Made by a program: the position numbers and the translations under genes
Notes under the pieces: generated by a model
Told to the model about the DNA's origin: nothing
Databases searched by the model: none
The model's input: the letters and a program-made list of their open reading frames with translations, nothing else
Assembly: GCF_039545135.1 (NCBI RefSeq)
Contig: NZ_BAABRU010000018.1
Span: 1 to 64,000 of the forward strand
Direction: 5' to 3'
Length of the DNA: 64,000 bases
DNA from: Herpetosiphon gulosus
Lineage (GTDB): Bacteria > Chloroflexota > Chloroflexia > Chloroflexales > Herpetosiphonaceae
Part shown: piece by piece, positions 46,480 to 55,662 of the stretch
Layout: the number at the start of each line of letters is the position of its first letter
Numbering within the stretch: the stretch's first letter is position 1

Positions 46480-46926
46480 ATGCAGGAGCTACGAACATTT
46501 AACCACAACCATCTCGCCGAATTGGCTCCTTTGATCGCCGCTAGTACCGCCGAAGGCTATAGCATGGTCCAACGTTTTTACGATGAATGGCAGAGTGGCG
46601 TACAAACATTTTCGCACCCAGGTGAAGGCTTTTGGGGCATTTGGCAGGGCCAGCGTTTGCGAGCGATTGGTGGCATCAGTCACGACCCCTATCAGCCAAG
46701 CATTCAGATTGGGCGCATTCGTCATGTGTATGTGCTGCCTGCCTGGCGGCGGCATGGTTTGGCTCAACAACTTGTGCTGCATAGCCTGAAGCATGCTGCT
46801 GGCCACTTTGCGCAAATTAGCTTATACACCAGCAATCCAGCGGCGGCGCAATTGTATCTGCGTTGTGGTTTTGTGCCAGCGACGGGTTTGGTACGCACGA
46901 CCCATTGCTACAACTACCCAAGCTAG
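46480..46926 (+). CDS. GNAT-family N-acetyltransferase
   Basis: A 148-residue protein with the acetyl-CoA motif RHVYVLPAWRRHGLAQQLV (motif A, R/Q-x-x-G/A loop) and the C-terminal NPAAAQLYLRCGFVPATG. Substrate unknown. ATG 46480 is used since aaggga lies just upstream; the track's earlier TTG would overlap it. It sits between gpsA and rpsO. Confidence 0.85.
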   Translation: MQELRTFNHNHLAELAPLIAASTAEGYSMVQRFYDEWQSGVQTFSHPGEGFWGIWQGQRLRAIGGISHDPYQPSIQIGRIRHVYVLPAWRRHGLAQQLVLHSLKHAAGHFAQISLYTSNPAAAQLYLRCGFVPATGLVRTTHCYNYPS

Positions 46927-47022
46927 CAGCGACATTGCTTTTAGGCCATTAGCATGAGCAATTTCGCGTATAATTCTCATCCGTTTCTCATCCAAAATAT
47001 TAAATCGGCTTGACATATCAAT

Positions 47023-47051
47023 TTGCACAGAATCGATTTTGCTGGTATACT
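47023..47051 (+). promoter_or_regulatory. Promoter of rpsO
   Basis: ttgcac (47023-47028), 17 bp, then tatact (47046-47051) preceded by TGg. Both boxes and the extended -10 fit sigma-70. It gives a leader of about 80 bases before the GTG start. Confidence 0.75.
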
Positions 47052-47057
47052 CGCAGC

Positions 47058-47138
47058 CAATGTGCCGCGAATGGCGTTGCACAGGGAAGGGTGGGAAAAC
47101 CGGCATTCCCATGCCCAATTACTCTAAGGAGGCACACT
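47058..47138 (+). promoter_or_regulatory. Structured rpsO leader, possible S15 autoregulatory site
   Basis: The leader can fold as gtgccgc/gcg-gcac (47062-47082) and as ggcat-tccc-atgcc (47102-47115), while tggga/tccca offers a competing pairing. In several bacteria S15 binds its own leader. Whether S15 does so here is inference; the strong site taaggagg (47125-47132) lies just after the second stem. Confidence 0.35.
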
Positions 47139-47411
47139 GTGTCGCTGGAAAAAGATAAGTCAACCGTTATCAATAACTATAAACTGCACGAATCAGATAC
47201 TGGCTCGGCAGACGTACAAATTGCCCTTTTGACCGACCGCATCAACCAATTGATCGAGCACTTGAAGTTGCACAAGCAAGACCACCACTCACGTCGTGGT
47301 TTGCTGAAGTTGGTTGGTCGTCGCCGTCGCTTGTTGGCCTACCTGAGCAAAAAAGATAATGCTCGGTTCCGCGCTGTCAGCGAACGCTTGGGTCTGCGGA
47401 TCAAAGCCTAA
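47139..47411 (+). CDS. rpsO: 30S ribosomal protein S15
   Basis: A 90-residue small-subunit protein binding 16S rRNA. The family pattern is complete: [41 protein letters not shown] and [11 protein letters not shown] 47139 follows taaggagg; the frame further upstream is non-coding leader. It is followed by a strong terminator (47448-47480) and by pnp, an order conserved in most bacteria. Confidence 0.97.
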   Translation: MSLEKDKSTVINNYKLHESDTGSADVQIALLTDRINQLIEHLKLHKQDHHSRRGLLKLVGRRRRLLAYLSKKDNARFRAVSERLGLRIKA

Positions 47412-47447
47412 ATTGGGTAGAGTGCTTGCAAAGCATGCTAAAATATA

Positions 47448-47480
47448 CGTCTGGGAGTACAATTGCTCCCAGACGTTTTT
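47448..47480 (+). terminator. Terminator between rpsO and pnp
   Basis: Stem cgtctgggag (47448-47457) / ctcccagacg (47466-47475) and five T. Confidence 0.93.
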
Positions 47481-47654
47481 GTGTTGAGCCGAACATAGCC
47501 TCGCTGGCTCAATGATTGCAATACAAGAGGCGCACTGATGGTTTGTGGACGTTAGGAATTGGCGCGTGAACAGTGACAGGGAGTTGCTGTGCAGGCTCCA
47601 GTGCCTAACGCTCCACATTGTGAAGCACCCAAGTGGGGTGTTTGGAGGCACATT

Positions 47655-49988
47655 TTGAGTGAACAACAAGTTCATAGCGTAACTGTCGAGCTGGCGGGTC
47701 GCCCGTTGACAATTGAAGCAGGTCGGGTTGCGCAGTTGGCCAATGGAGCAGTTTTGGTACGGTATGGCGATACAGTTTTGCTCGCCGCTGTGACTGCTTC
47801 AACTGAACCACGCGATGGGATTGATTTCTTCCCACTGACGGTTGACTATGAAGAAAAGATGTACGCCGCAGGTAAAATCCCCGGTTCGTTCTTCAAACGT
47901 GAAGGCCGCCCAACCGAAACTGCCATTTTAACCTCGCGCTTGACCGATCGTCCATTGCGACCTTTGTTCCCCAAAGGTTATTACAATGACGTGCAGGTCT
48001 CGATCACCACACTTTCAACCGATCAAGTTAATGATCCGGGTCCGTTGGCAATTATTGGCGCTTCGGCAGCCTTGGTGATTTCGGATATTCCGTTTGCTGC
48101 GCCAGTTGGCGCGGTGCAAATGGGCCATATCGATGGCGTTTTTGCAATCAACCCAGTTATGGGCTTGATGGAAAATAGCCGCCTCGATTTGGTGGTTGCC
48201 GGTACTAGCGAAGCCGTGATGATGGTCGAAGCTAGCGCCTACGAATTGACCGAAGCTGAAATGCTCGAAGCGGTTAAGCGCGGCCACGAAGCCATGCAAG
48301 CAGTGATTCAAGCTCAACTTGAATTGGCCGAAAAATGTGGCAAGCCCAAAAAAGAATTTGTGGCTCCGGTCGTTGATACCAGCCTGCAAGACGAAATCAA
48401 AGCTTGGATGGGCAATCGCTTCTTGCAAGCCTTGAACAACAGCGACAAAGCTGCTCGTGAAGCTGCTACCGATAGCTTGCGCACCGAAGTGTTGGAGCAA
48501 TTCAGCGCTGGCGTAGCCGAAGAAGAATTGGCTGCTCGGGTCAAGGCAGTAACGAAAAACTACGATGCCTTAGTCAAAAATGAAGTTCGTTCTTCGATTC
48601 TTGAGCAAGGGATTCGGGTCGATGGCCGTAAGGTCAACGAAATTCGCCCAATTGCGGTCGATGTTGGGGTCTTGCCGCGCGTTCACGGCTCGGGCTTGTT
48701 TACCCGTGGTCAAACCCAAGTGCTCACCGTGGCAACGCTTGGCTCGCCTGGTGACGAACAACGGCTCGACGATTTGGGCATCGAAACCACTCGTCACTAC
48801 ATGCACCACTACAACTTCCCAGCTTTCTCGACTGGCGAAGCGCGGCCTTCACGTGGCCCACGTCGCCGCGATATTGGGCATGGCAAATTGGCTGAACGGG
48901 CTTTGGTACCAGTCCTGCCTGAAAAAGATACATTCCCCTACACCATGCGCTTGGTCTCGGAAGTGTTGGCCTCGAATGGTTCATCATCGATGGCCTCGGT
49001 TTGTGGTTCATCGCTGGCCTTGATGGATGCTGGTGTGCCAATCAAAGCTCCGGTTGCTGGTGTGGCAATGGGCTTGATCACTGGCAAAGAAGCTGGTCAG
49101 TTCAGCGTTTTGACCGACATCCAAGGCTTGGAAGATGCTTTGGGCGATATGGATTTCAAGGTTGCTGGTACGACTGCTGGTATCACCGCGCTGCAAATGG
49201 ATATCAAAACCACAGGTATCACGTATGAAATTATGCAGCAAGCGTTTGAGCAAGCTCGCCAAGGTCGCGTGTTCATTCTCGATAAGATGAACGAAATTAT
49301 CAACACTGCGCGTAACGATATTTCACAATTTGCGCCACGAATTATCACCCTGCAAATCGACCCATCGAAGATTGGGGCATTGATTGGGCCTGGTGGTAAG
49401 ACGATTCGCTCAATTATCGAGCAAACTGGCGCTCAGATTGACGTTGAGGATGATGGCCGCGTATTCGTGACCACGCCCGATGCTGATGGCGCACGTATGG
49501 CTCAATCGTTGATCGAAGGCTTGACCCGCGAAGCCAAAGTTGGCGAAATCTTTACTGGTAAAGTTGTGCGGATTATGCCGTATGGCGCGTTCGTCAATGT
49601 GTTGCCAGGCAAAGATGGCATGGTTCACGTTTCCGAGCTTGATGAAAAGCGCGTCGAAAACGTCGAAGATGTGGTCAAAATTGGCGATGAACTAACCGTG
49701 ATGGTGATCGATGTTGAGCCAGGCACTGGTAAATTGAGCCTCTCACGCCGCGCAATTCTGACTGGCGAAACCGCTGAGCAACGCAAGAGCAGTAGTAGCA
49801 AAGGCGGCCCTCGCGGTGGCGGTGGTGGCGGCGACCGTGGCCCACGTCCAGGTGGCGATCGTGGCCCACGCCCCGACGGTGATCGCGGCCCACGCCCTGA
49901 AGGCGACCGCCCTCGTGAAGGCGGCGACCGTGGCCCACGCCCAGGTAACGGTGGCAGCGACCGCCGTGGTGGTGGCTTCCGCGGCTAA
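47655..49988 (+). CDS. pnp: Polynucleotide phosphorylase with an Arg/Gly-rich tail
   Basis: A 777-residue 3'-5' phosphorolytic exoribonuclease of the RNA degradosome. Two RNase PH domains flank a helical domain; the second has ARPSRGPRRRDIGHGKLAERA. Then a KH domain (LIGPGGKTIRSIIEQTGAQI, about 575) and an S1 domain (GKVVRIMPYGAFVNVLPGKD, about 640). The last 62 residues are a repetitive tail of DRGPRP-type units, longer than usual. TTG 47655 is chosen for its ggagg six bases upstream; the frame further up starts in poor sequence. Confidence 0.96.
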   Translation: MSEQQVHSVTVELAGRPLTIEAGRVAQLANGAVLVRYGDTVLLAAVTASTEPRDGIDFFPLTVDYEEKMYAAGKIPGSFFKREGRPTETAILTSRLTDRPLRPLFPKGYYNDVQVSITTLSTDQVNDPGPLAIIGASAALVISDIPFAAPVGAVQMGHIDGVFAINPVMGLMENSRLDLVVAGTSEAVMMVEASAYELTEAEMLEAVKRGHEAMQAVIQAQLELAEKCGKPKKEFVAPVVDTSLQDEIKAWMGNRFLQALNNSDKAAREAATDSLRTEVLEQFSAGVAEEELAARVKAVTKNYDALVKNEVRSSILEQGIRVDGRKVNEIRPIAVDVGVLPRVHGSGLFTRGQTQVLTVATLGSPGDEQRLDDLGIETTRHYMHHYNFPAFSTGEARPSRGPRRRDIGHGKLAERALVPVLPEKDTFPYTMRLVSEVLASNGSSSMASVCGSSLALMDAGVPIKAPVAGVAMGLITGKEAGQFSVLTDIQGLEDALGDMDFKVAGTTAGITALQMDIKTTGITYEIMQQAFEQARQGRVFILDKMNEIINTARNDISQFAPRIITLQIDPSKIGALIGPGGKTIRSIIEQTGAQIDVEDDGRVFVTTPDADGARMAQSLIEGLTREAKVGEIFTGKVVRIMPYGAFVNVLPGKDGMVHVSELDEKRVENVEDVVKIGDELTVMVIDVEPGTGKLSLSRRAILTGETAEQRKSSSSKGGPRGGGGGGDRGPRPGGDRGPRPDGDRGPRPEGDRPREGGDRGPRPGNGGSDRRGGGFRG

Positions 49989-50176
49989 TAGATTCTGATC
50001 CACGAAGGACACGAAGTTTTTGTAACCACGAAGGACACGAAGCGCACGAATGTTTGGTATATTGGAATCCTGAGGTTTTTAGAACTGACAGCAAACCAAT
50101 AAATCGAACTTAGTAGAACTTCGTGTCCTTCGCGGTTAAAAACCGATCCCCAACAACCAATCCCCGACCTCACAAT
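49989..50176. repeat. Paired ccacgaaggacacgaag repeats between pnp and the ATPase gene
   Basis: Direct copies of ccacgaaggacacgaag at 50000-50016 and 50026-50042 face an inverted cttcgtgtccttcgcgg at 50119-50135. This gives a foldable structure of about 135 bp between convergent genes. Confidence 0.8.
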
Positions 50177-50986
50177 TCACAAATGGCGTAAAAAGCGTTC
50201 GGGATGATTGAGAAAATCGCGCAACAAGCTGACATGTTCAATCGCGTTATATTCAATTGGTTGCAAACCTGTAGGGCTAATCTGTAATAAGCGGGCTTTG
50301 GGGTAGGCCATAATAATTGGCGAGTGGGTCACAATCACAAATTGGCTTTGTTGCTGTTCAACTGCATCACGCATGAGCGCCAACAAACTCAATTGGCGAA
50401 TTGGTGCTAGCGGAGCTTCAGGTTCGTCGAGCAAATATAAGCCATTGGGCACAAAACGTGATTGAAATAAGCGTAAAAAACTCTCGCCATGCGAGGCATG
50501 ATCGAGCCCATCACCATAACGCTGGCGCAACTCGCCGAGTGTGCGCGAATGGGTTTGACGAGCTTGGGCACGCGCCAAGGGCGAAAGCGTGGTGTCAGCC
50601 TCGATCTCGCGTAAGCCAGCTTCAGCTTCAAGCCGCAATTGATTTACCCGCTGAGCATAGCCGAAAAAATCTTCAGCCCGCAAGAAAAAGCCGCGTCCAG
50701 TGCGTTTATGCCAACTGAGTTTGAGATATTTAGCCAAACGGTGGGCCGACGTTAGGCTTTGATCACGCTCTAAATCGTAGGTTCCGACGGCGATCGAGCG
50801 AGTGGCAACCGCCAAACCTTCTAGAAAAGTTGATTTGCCCGAGCCATTGTCGCCCACAATAATCGTCACAGGCGCATCAAAATCGAGGGTTTGACCAATC
50901 AAGGCTTGGATGGCCGGCACATTTAGGGGAAATTGCTCAGCATCGTGGGCATCGGGTGGTTTAATTTTCAAACTAGCGAGTAGCAT
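50177..50986 (-). CDS. AAA-type ATPase with RecF/ABC-like fold
   Basis: A 269-residue ATPase: Walker A GDNGSGKSTFLEGLAVATRS near 45, a long helical insert (about 110-170), signature-like HGESFLRLF, Walker B LYLLDEPEAPL, and IVTHSPIIM. The core matches the AAA_21/predicted ATPase group related to SMC, RecF and ABC proteins. It is probably soluble. It follows xseA with a 3-bp gap, implying co-transcription, and might act on DNA, though no nuclease domain is fused to it. Confidence 0.85.
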   Translation of the reverse strand: MLLASLKIKPPDAHDAEQFPLNVPAIQALIGQTLDFDAPVTIIVGDNGSGKSTFLEGLAVATRSIAVGTYDLERDQSLTSAHRLAKYLKLSWHKRTGRGFFLRAEDFFGYAQRVNQLRLEAEAGLREIEADTTLSPLARAQARQTHSRTLGELRQRYGDGLDHASHGESFLRLFQSRFVPNGLYLLDEPEAPLAPIRQLSLLALMRDAVEQQQSQFVIVTHSPIIMAYPKARLLQISPTGLQPIEYNAIEHVSLLRDFLNHPERFLRHL

Positions 50987-50989
50987 GGC

Positions 50990-52168
50990 TCAATCTCGTA
51001 GCTCAGTGATTGTGGCTTGAAGCTGGCCTTGGTGCAATTGAATATTAATTGGATCGCCAACTGCTACGTGGCTGGTGTTAGTGAGGGTACGATCATTATG
51101 CAATACAACTGCATAGCCTCGCGCTAATGTTCGTTCGGGATTGAGTGCCACCAAACTGCGCTCGGCAACTTGAACTTTTAAGCGAGCCATTTCGAGCATG
51201 CGCTGGATCGCTCGCTGCAACTGTTGTTGTTGGGCGGTAACCTGCTCACGCGCTTGATGCAGCCGCATTTGAGGGTTGTGCCGTAAAAGCTGTTGTTGCT
51301 GTTGGCCTAATTCGCTGCGCAGCAATTGCAAACGCCCTTGAAACAAGCCATGCAACAGCCCAACGTGGCTGATCAATTCATCACGCAACGTTGCCAAATC
51401 GGGAGTGACCAATTCGGCGGCAGCTGAAGGCGTTGGCGCACGCAAATCGGCAACAAAATCAACAATTGTTGTATCGGTTTCGTGGCCAACTCCGGTGACG
51501 ACTGGTACTGGCGAGGCAAAAATCGCCCGCGCTACAATCTCTTCGTTAAATGCCCAAAGATCTTCAATCGAGCCACCACCACGGGCCACGATAATCACAT
51601 CTGGCTCAAAATCGAATAGCTCATACAAGGCCTCAACAATCGAAGGCGCGGCATCTTCGCCCTGCACAAGAGCAGGAGCGACAATCACTTCGGCCAAAGG
51701 AAAACGGCGGCGCAGCACATTCAACATATCCTGCAAGGCCGCCCCAGTGGGTGAGGTGACAATACCGATGCGTTGAGGAAATAGTGGTAATGGCCGTTTG
51801 CGTTCGGTTAAGCCCTCAGCTTCTAATTGGGCTTTGAGTCGTTCATATTGGGCTTGCAACAGGCCTTCGCCAGCAGGTGTAATAAAATCGATGTATAGTT
51901 GCAAGCGCCCATTATAGAGTTCAACTTTGCCATGACCTAAAATCGCCATGCCATCTTGGGGCAAGTAGCTCAAACGCAAGGCTGTAGAACGCCAAATCAC
52001 CGCATCAATGCGGGCATCGGCTTCTTTGAGGGTCAAATACCAATGGCCTGATGAATGGCGTTTGCAGTTAGAAACCTCACCATAAACCCAAATATCACTC
52101 ACCACTGGGTCGCTAGTGAGCACTGCATTAATATAGCCACATAATTCACTGACTGAAAGTTGTTCCAT
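50990..52168 (-). CDS. xseA: Exodeoxyribonuclease VII large subunit
   Basis: A 392-residue nuclease subunit. N-terminal OB domain (about 1-100, SDIWVYGEVSNCKRHSSGHW), then GIVTSPTGAALQDMLNVLRR, DVIIVARGGGSIEDLWAFNE, and GVGHETDTTIVDFVADLRAP near 240. It then has a glutamine-rich helix (about 275-340) that normally binds the small subunit, and a C-terminal OB-like end with LARGYAVVLHND. The small subunit gene xseB, usually next door, is not seen in the window. Start ATG 52168. Confidence 0.95.
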   Translation of the reverse strand: MEQLSVSELCGYINAVLTSDPVVSDIWVYGEVSNCKRHSSGHWYLTLKEADARIDAVIWRSTALRLSYLPQDGMAILGHGKVELYNGRLQLYIDFITPAGEGLLQAQYERLKAQLEAEGLTERKRPLPLFPQRIGIVTSPTGAALQDMLNVLRRRFPLAEVIVAPALVQGEDAAPSIVEALYELFDFEPDVIIVARGGGSIEDLWAFNEEIVARAIFASPVPVVTGVGHETDTTIVDFVADLRAPTPSAAAELVTPDLATLRDELISHVGLLHGLFQGRLQLLRSELGQQQQQLLRHNPQMRLHQAREQVTAQQQQLQRAIQRMLEMARLKVQVAERSLVALNPERTLARGYAVVLHNDRTLTNTSHVAVGDPINIQLHQGQLQATITELRD

Positions 52169-52259
52169 GGCTTGACCTGCTTATTGAGGATAGTAGCACA
52201 ATTGTACGAGGATTTAACCAAAAAAACAATCGACAATTATTTAGCGGATTGAGTATGTT

Positions 52260-52326
52260 CCCTCACCCCCATGAAGATTGGAACTCCCCTCGCCCGCCGC
52301 AGTGGGAGAGGGGTTGGGGGTGAGGG
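52260..52326. repeat. C/G-rich inverted element, copy 3
   Basis: ccctcacccccatgaagattg ... gggttgggggtgaggg; the outer ends ccctcaccccc and gggggtgaggg pair perfectly. It is shorter than the copies at 16613 and 43898. It lies between accB and xseA. Confidence 0.85.
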
Positions 52327-52382
52327 CATGGAGATGATCCTTAAAACCAACCCTTGTAGGTCGGTTGATGAGGGAGCCAAAC

Positions 52383-52850
52383 TTAATCAAGCGGCACGAT
52401 TGAAATTAGCACTTGACCATATTCAACAGGCTGACTATTTTCAACGTGAATCGCGGCTACCCGCCCATGAATTTCGCTCTCGATTTCGTTCATCATCTTC
52501 ATGGCTTCGACGATGCCAATCACATCGCCTGGATGAACCTCATCGCCAACTTTGACGTAGGCTGGGTCTTTGGGTGATGGCGAAGCATAGAAGGTTCCTA
52601 CCATTGGCGATGTAATTGGTTGACCAATGGGAGCGGCAGGTGTTTCGGCAAGGTTGACAGCAACTGGCGCAGCCGCTACACCACTGGTTACAACCACGGG
52701 GGCCGCCACCGCATAGGGCGTGCGCTTGACATGAATTTTGGCATCGCCACGCTCAAGGCTTAGCTCAGTAATATCAGTTTGGGTGATTAACCGCAGCAAC
52801 TCACGCACATCCTCGGTGAGTAAATTCTGTTCGGGTGTTTGCTCACTCAT
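52383..52850 (-). CDS. accB: Biotin carboxyl carrier protein of acetyl-CoA carboxylase
   Basis: A 155-residue carrier. An N-terminal helical part is joined by an Ala/Pro/Val linker (about 45-75) to the biotinyl domain, with the biotin site VEAMKMMNEIES near 117. It carries CO2 between carboxylase and transferase in fatty acid synthesis. The biotin carboxylase gene accC, its usual neighbour, is not here. It lies 98 bp after efp with a terminator-like hairpin between. Confidence 0.94.
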   Translation of the reverse strand: MSEQTPEQNLLTEDVRELLRLITQTDITELSLERGDAKIHVKRTPYAVAAPVVVTSGVAAAPVAVNLAETPAAPIGQPITSPMVGTFYASPSPKDPAYVKVGDEVHPGDVIGIVEAMKMMNEIESEIHGRVAAIHVENSQPVEYGQVLISIVPLD

Positions 52851-52884
52851 GGGCTAGCATCCTCAACTACACTGGAAAATGGCG

Positions 52885-52913
52885 ACGGCGCAGGGATTCT
52901 TGCCCAGCGCCGT
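52885..52913 (-). terminator. Hairpin after efp
   Basis: acggcgc (52885-52891) / gcgccgt (52907-52913) with an inner ggg/ccc pair; on the minus strand ccatttt follows at a short distance. Partial termination before accB is likely. Confidence 0.55.
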
Positions 52914-52948
52914 GATGATCAGCTTTAAACTAATGGGCCAAACCCCAC

Positions 52949-53506
52949 TTAGATCCGAGTAATGTACTTACCGTTGGTGGTATCAACCCGAATCCGTTCG
53001 CCAACCGCGACGAATGAAGGCACTTGAACCACCAAGCCTGTATCGGTGGTTGCAGGCTTGCCGCCACCTGAAGCGGTATCGCCTTTGTAGTTTGGCTCGG
53101 TTTCAACCACGACCATCTCAACTGAAGGTGGCAACGAAATATCCAGCACTTCATCTTCGTAGGTCAAAACGTCGAAGGTTTCGTTTTCGCGAATGTACAA
53201 CAACGCATCTTCGAGCAAATCCACGCTAACCGGGAATTGATCGTAGGTTTCGGTGTTCATCACATAGATGTAATTATCTTCGCGATAGAGATATTGCACG
53301 TTACGGGTTGACAAGCGGGCAACTTCGAAGCGTTCGCCAGCCATAAACGTTTTAACCGTTGTAGCACTGGTGCGGACATTGCGTAAGGTCAGGCGCAAGA
53401 ATGCCGTGCCACGACCTTGCTTGACGTGGTTGGCTTCCATCACGCGGAACAATTCACCATCAATAATGAGGGTTAGACCTTTGCGTACTTCACCTGTTGA
53501 GACCAT
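52949..53506 (-). CDS. efp: Elongation factor P
   Basis: A 185-residue translation factor that relieves stalling at polyproline. Three beta-barrel domains; the C-terminal DTASGGGKPATTDTGLVVQV is diagnostic. At the tip loop, where E. coli has a modified Lys34, the loop reads KQGRGTAF, with Arg. No lysyl-transferase, EarP or other modifying gene lies nearby. It is transcribed after the M24 peptidase (33-bp gap), a common pairing. Confidence 0.95.
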   Translation of the reverse strand: MVSTGEVRKGLTLIIDGELFRVMEANHVKQGRGTAFLRLTLRNVRTSATTVKTFMAGERFEVARLSTRNVQYLYREDNYIYVMNTETYDQFPVSVDLLEDALLYIRENETFDVLTYEDEVLDISLPPSVEMVVVETEPNYKGDTASGGGKPATTDTGLVVQVPSFVAVGERIRVDTTNGKYITRI

Positions 53507-53539
53507 GATACAAGAACTCCCTTTGGGTTGTAATAAATT

Positions 53540-54625
53540 TTAGGCTTGCTCGATCACAATAATCGGGTCAAGTGGCGATTGTGTAAGAGTTTCAACGCCA
53601 TTGGCGTTGAGCAAAACCAAGTTTTCGAGCCGCACGCCGCCCCAATCGGGCAGATAAATGCCTGGCTCAATGCTAAAAATTGAGCCAACTGGCAGCAGAT
53701 CGTTATGCACACGACTGAGCCGTGGCTCTTCATGAATTTGTAGGCCAACCCCGTGGCCTGTGCCATGGCTGAAATATTCGCCATAGCCTGAGGCTTCGAT
53801 CACATTGCGAGCCAAGGCATCGGCTTCTTTGCCAGTGGTGTTGGCGCTGATACCGTTGGTTGCATCGGCAAGGGCGTGGCGCACAATGCCATAAATTTCA
53901 TCAAATTTGGCATCGGGCTGGCCTAAAACCAATGTGCGCGTCATATCGCCATGATAGCCAGCATAGAGCGCCCCAAAATCGACCACAATCGGCTGGCCTT
54001 GGCCCAGCGGGGCGTTGCCAGCGTGATAATGGGGCAAAGCGCTATTCAAGCCAGCACCCACAATAATCTCAAAGGCTAAACCATCGCCGCCATGCTCAAC
54101 AATCGCCTTGTGCAATTCCCAGGCAACTTCGCGTTCGAGCATGCTTGGGCGCAACATCGGCTTGACTGCGGCTAAGGCTTGGTCGGTAATGTTAATTGCT
54201 TGGCGCAAGGCCGCAACTTCTTCACTGCTTTTGATCGCGCGGAGTTGCTCGGTCAATGCCCCAATGGCAACCAAGGTTACATCAGCAGGCAAGGCTTGGC
54301 GTAAGGCATTGTAATCGGCAACGCTGAGGGTTGCTGGCTCAAAGCCCAAGCGCGTGATCGGTGCAATATGGCGGCCAACACAGCTATACAAGCTTTCATC
54401 AAGCGTGCGGGTGATCGTTTCAAATTGGCTGGCCTCTTGGGCTGCTTGCACGGTATAACGGCCATCGCTGATTAATAATGCCCGTTGAGCATCAATAATC
54501 AACAAGCCTGCCGAGCCAGTAAACCCGCTCAAATAGCGTCGATTTTGGCTATTAGCGACCAACAATCCATCGATTTGGGCTGCTTCAAAAAGCATCCGCA
54601 ACGCTGCGAGCCGTTCTTGAGACAC
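53540..54625 (-). CDS. M24 family Xaa-Pro aminopeptidase
   Basis: A 361-residue metallopeptidase that removes an N-terminal residue before proline. An N-terminal creatinase-like domain (to about 125) precedes the pita-bread domain with all five metal ligands: DFGALY and GDMTRT (two Asp), HGTGHGVG (His), SIEPGIY and RLENLV (two Glu). GTG 54625 (VSQERLAAL) is preferred because aaagg lies upstream; GTG 54646 lies in the hairpin stem. Cytoplasmic. It stands before efp. Confidence 0.93.
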   Translation of the reverse strand: MSQERLAALRMLFEAAQIDGLLVANSQNRRYLSGFTGSAGLLIIDAQRALLISDGRYTVQAAQEASQFETITRTLDESLYSCVGRHIAPITRLGFEPATLSVADYNALRQALPADVTLVAIGALTEQLRAIKSSEEVAALRQAINITDQALAAVKPMLRPSMLEREVAWELHKAIVEHGGDGLAFEIIVGAGLNSALPHYHAGNAPLGQGQPIVVDFGALYAGYHGDMTRTLVLGQPDAKFDEIYGIVRHALADATNGISANTTGKEADALARNVIEASGYGEYFSHGTGHGVGLQIHEEPRLSRVHNDLLPVGSIFSIEPGIYLPDWGGVRLENLVLLNANGVETLTQSPLDPIIVIEQA

Positions 54626-54645
54626 CGCGCACCAGCCTTTCAGCA

Positions 54646-54687
54646 CACTACAAGCCCGCTTGGGGTTGCCAACGGGCTTTGTGTAGT
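54646..54687 (-). terminator. Hairpin between the methyltransferase and peptidase genes
   Basis: aagcccg (54652-54658) / cgggctt (54673-54679) extended by actac/gtagt arms. No T run, so efficiency is uncertain. Confidence 0.45.
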
Positions 54688-54765
54688 ATATATGCCATCA
54701 AAGATGCTTGTCAAACGTTTTTATTGTAAAGCTGGTGTTCAGCCTATGCTTGTTTGATCCTCGGG

Positions 54766-55473
54766 CTATTTTACCCCGCCAAACGCAGCAAAGCAGCTAT
54801 TTTTATGCAAAATATCGATCTTTTGGAAGCCAACGTTGCGCAAAATGTCAATTTGCCAGAGCAATGGGCGCGGCGAATCTTCGATTTCGATATACTCAAA
54901 TACTTGGTCGCGGTAAGCCTCATCGCGGAAATCACTGAGATATTGGCCATAGCGTTGCCACATCAAGTTATGGACGGCCTCACTGGAATGTTCCACTAGA
55001 TCGAAAATCCACAGCGAGCCGCCTGGCCGCAAGGCTGCATAACATTGGGCAAAGACCGCCTGCCATTCAGCATCGTCGCGTAGGTGGTGAAATACCGCCG
55101 CTGCCACAATAATATCAACCTGCTCATTGCCCAATTCAAGCTGGCGTACATCGCCTTGCAGTGCAGTAACCGTGCCTGTTGTGGCCGCCCCGACCCGTTG
55201 TTGCGCTCGCTCAAGCATTGGCAAACTCAAATCGATCAGGGTCACATCAAGGTTAGGTAATTCTTGCAAGATTCGTAGGCTATAGTTGCCAGCGCCGCAG
55301 CCAATATCCAACATATGACGAGCATTAGGAGTGGTGGCAGCGGCAGCTTGGGCAACTAAAGTCATTGCTAACGGGGCATCGACGGTCGCTGATTGACCAG
55401 TTTCCAAATTGGAAAAACGCTCAACATCAGCATCGAAGCGGGCACGAATCGTTTCAACGGTTGATTTGGTCAT
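54766..55473 (-). CDS. Class I SAM-dependent methyltransferase
   Basis: A 235-residue Rossmann-fold methyltransferase: motif I MLDIGCGAGNYSLRI, acidic end of strand 2 (LIDLSLPMLERAQ), QGDVRQL, and FHHLRDDAEW. Substrate unknown; the pattern resembles UbiE/SmtA-like enzymes of small molecules. ATG 55473 follows tgagga; the frame before it is short. It lies upstream of the peptidase-efp-accB group. Confidence 0.85.
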   Translation of the reverse strand: MTKSTVETIRARFDADVERFSNLETGQSATVDAPLAMTLVAQAAAATTPNARHMLDIGCGAGNYSLRILQELPNLDVTLIDLSLPMLERAQQRVGAATTGTVTALQGDVRQLELGNEQVDIIVAAAVFHHLRDDAEWQAVFAQCYAALRPGGSLWIFDLVEHSSEAVHNLMWQRYGQYLSDFRDEAYRDQVFEYIEIEDSPRPLLWQIDILRNVGFQKIDILHKNSCFAAFGGVK

Positions 55474-55662
55474 GGGAAATATCCTCAAACACAAACGAAC
55501 TTCAATCGCGCTATTTTAGCAGGCTTGAGGAATTTTGTACTGATCAATATAGGATAAATTTAGTGCGCTTTTGGCTGGTTGAGTTTTTGGTGTTTCCAAT
55601 CCCTGCCCCCCAACAACCGAACCCCGATCCCTCGCTGCGTGATTTCGCTGCTCAATCAATCC

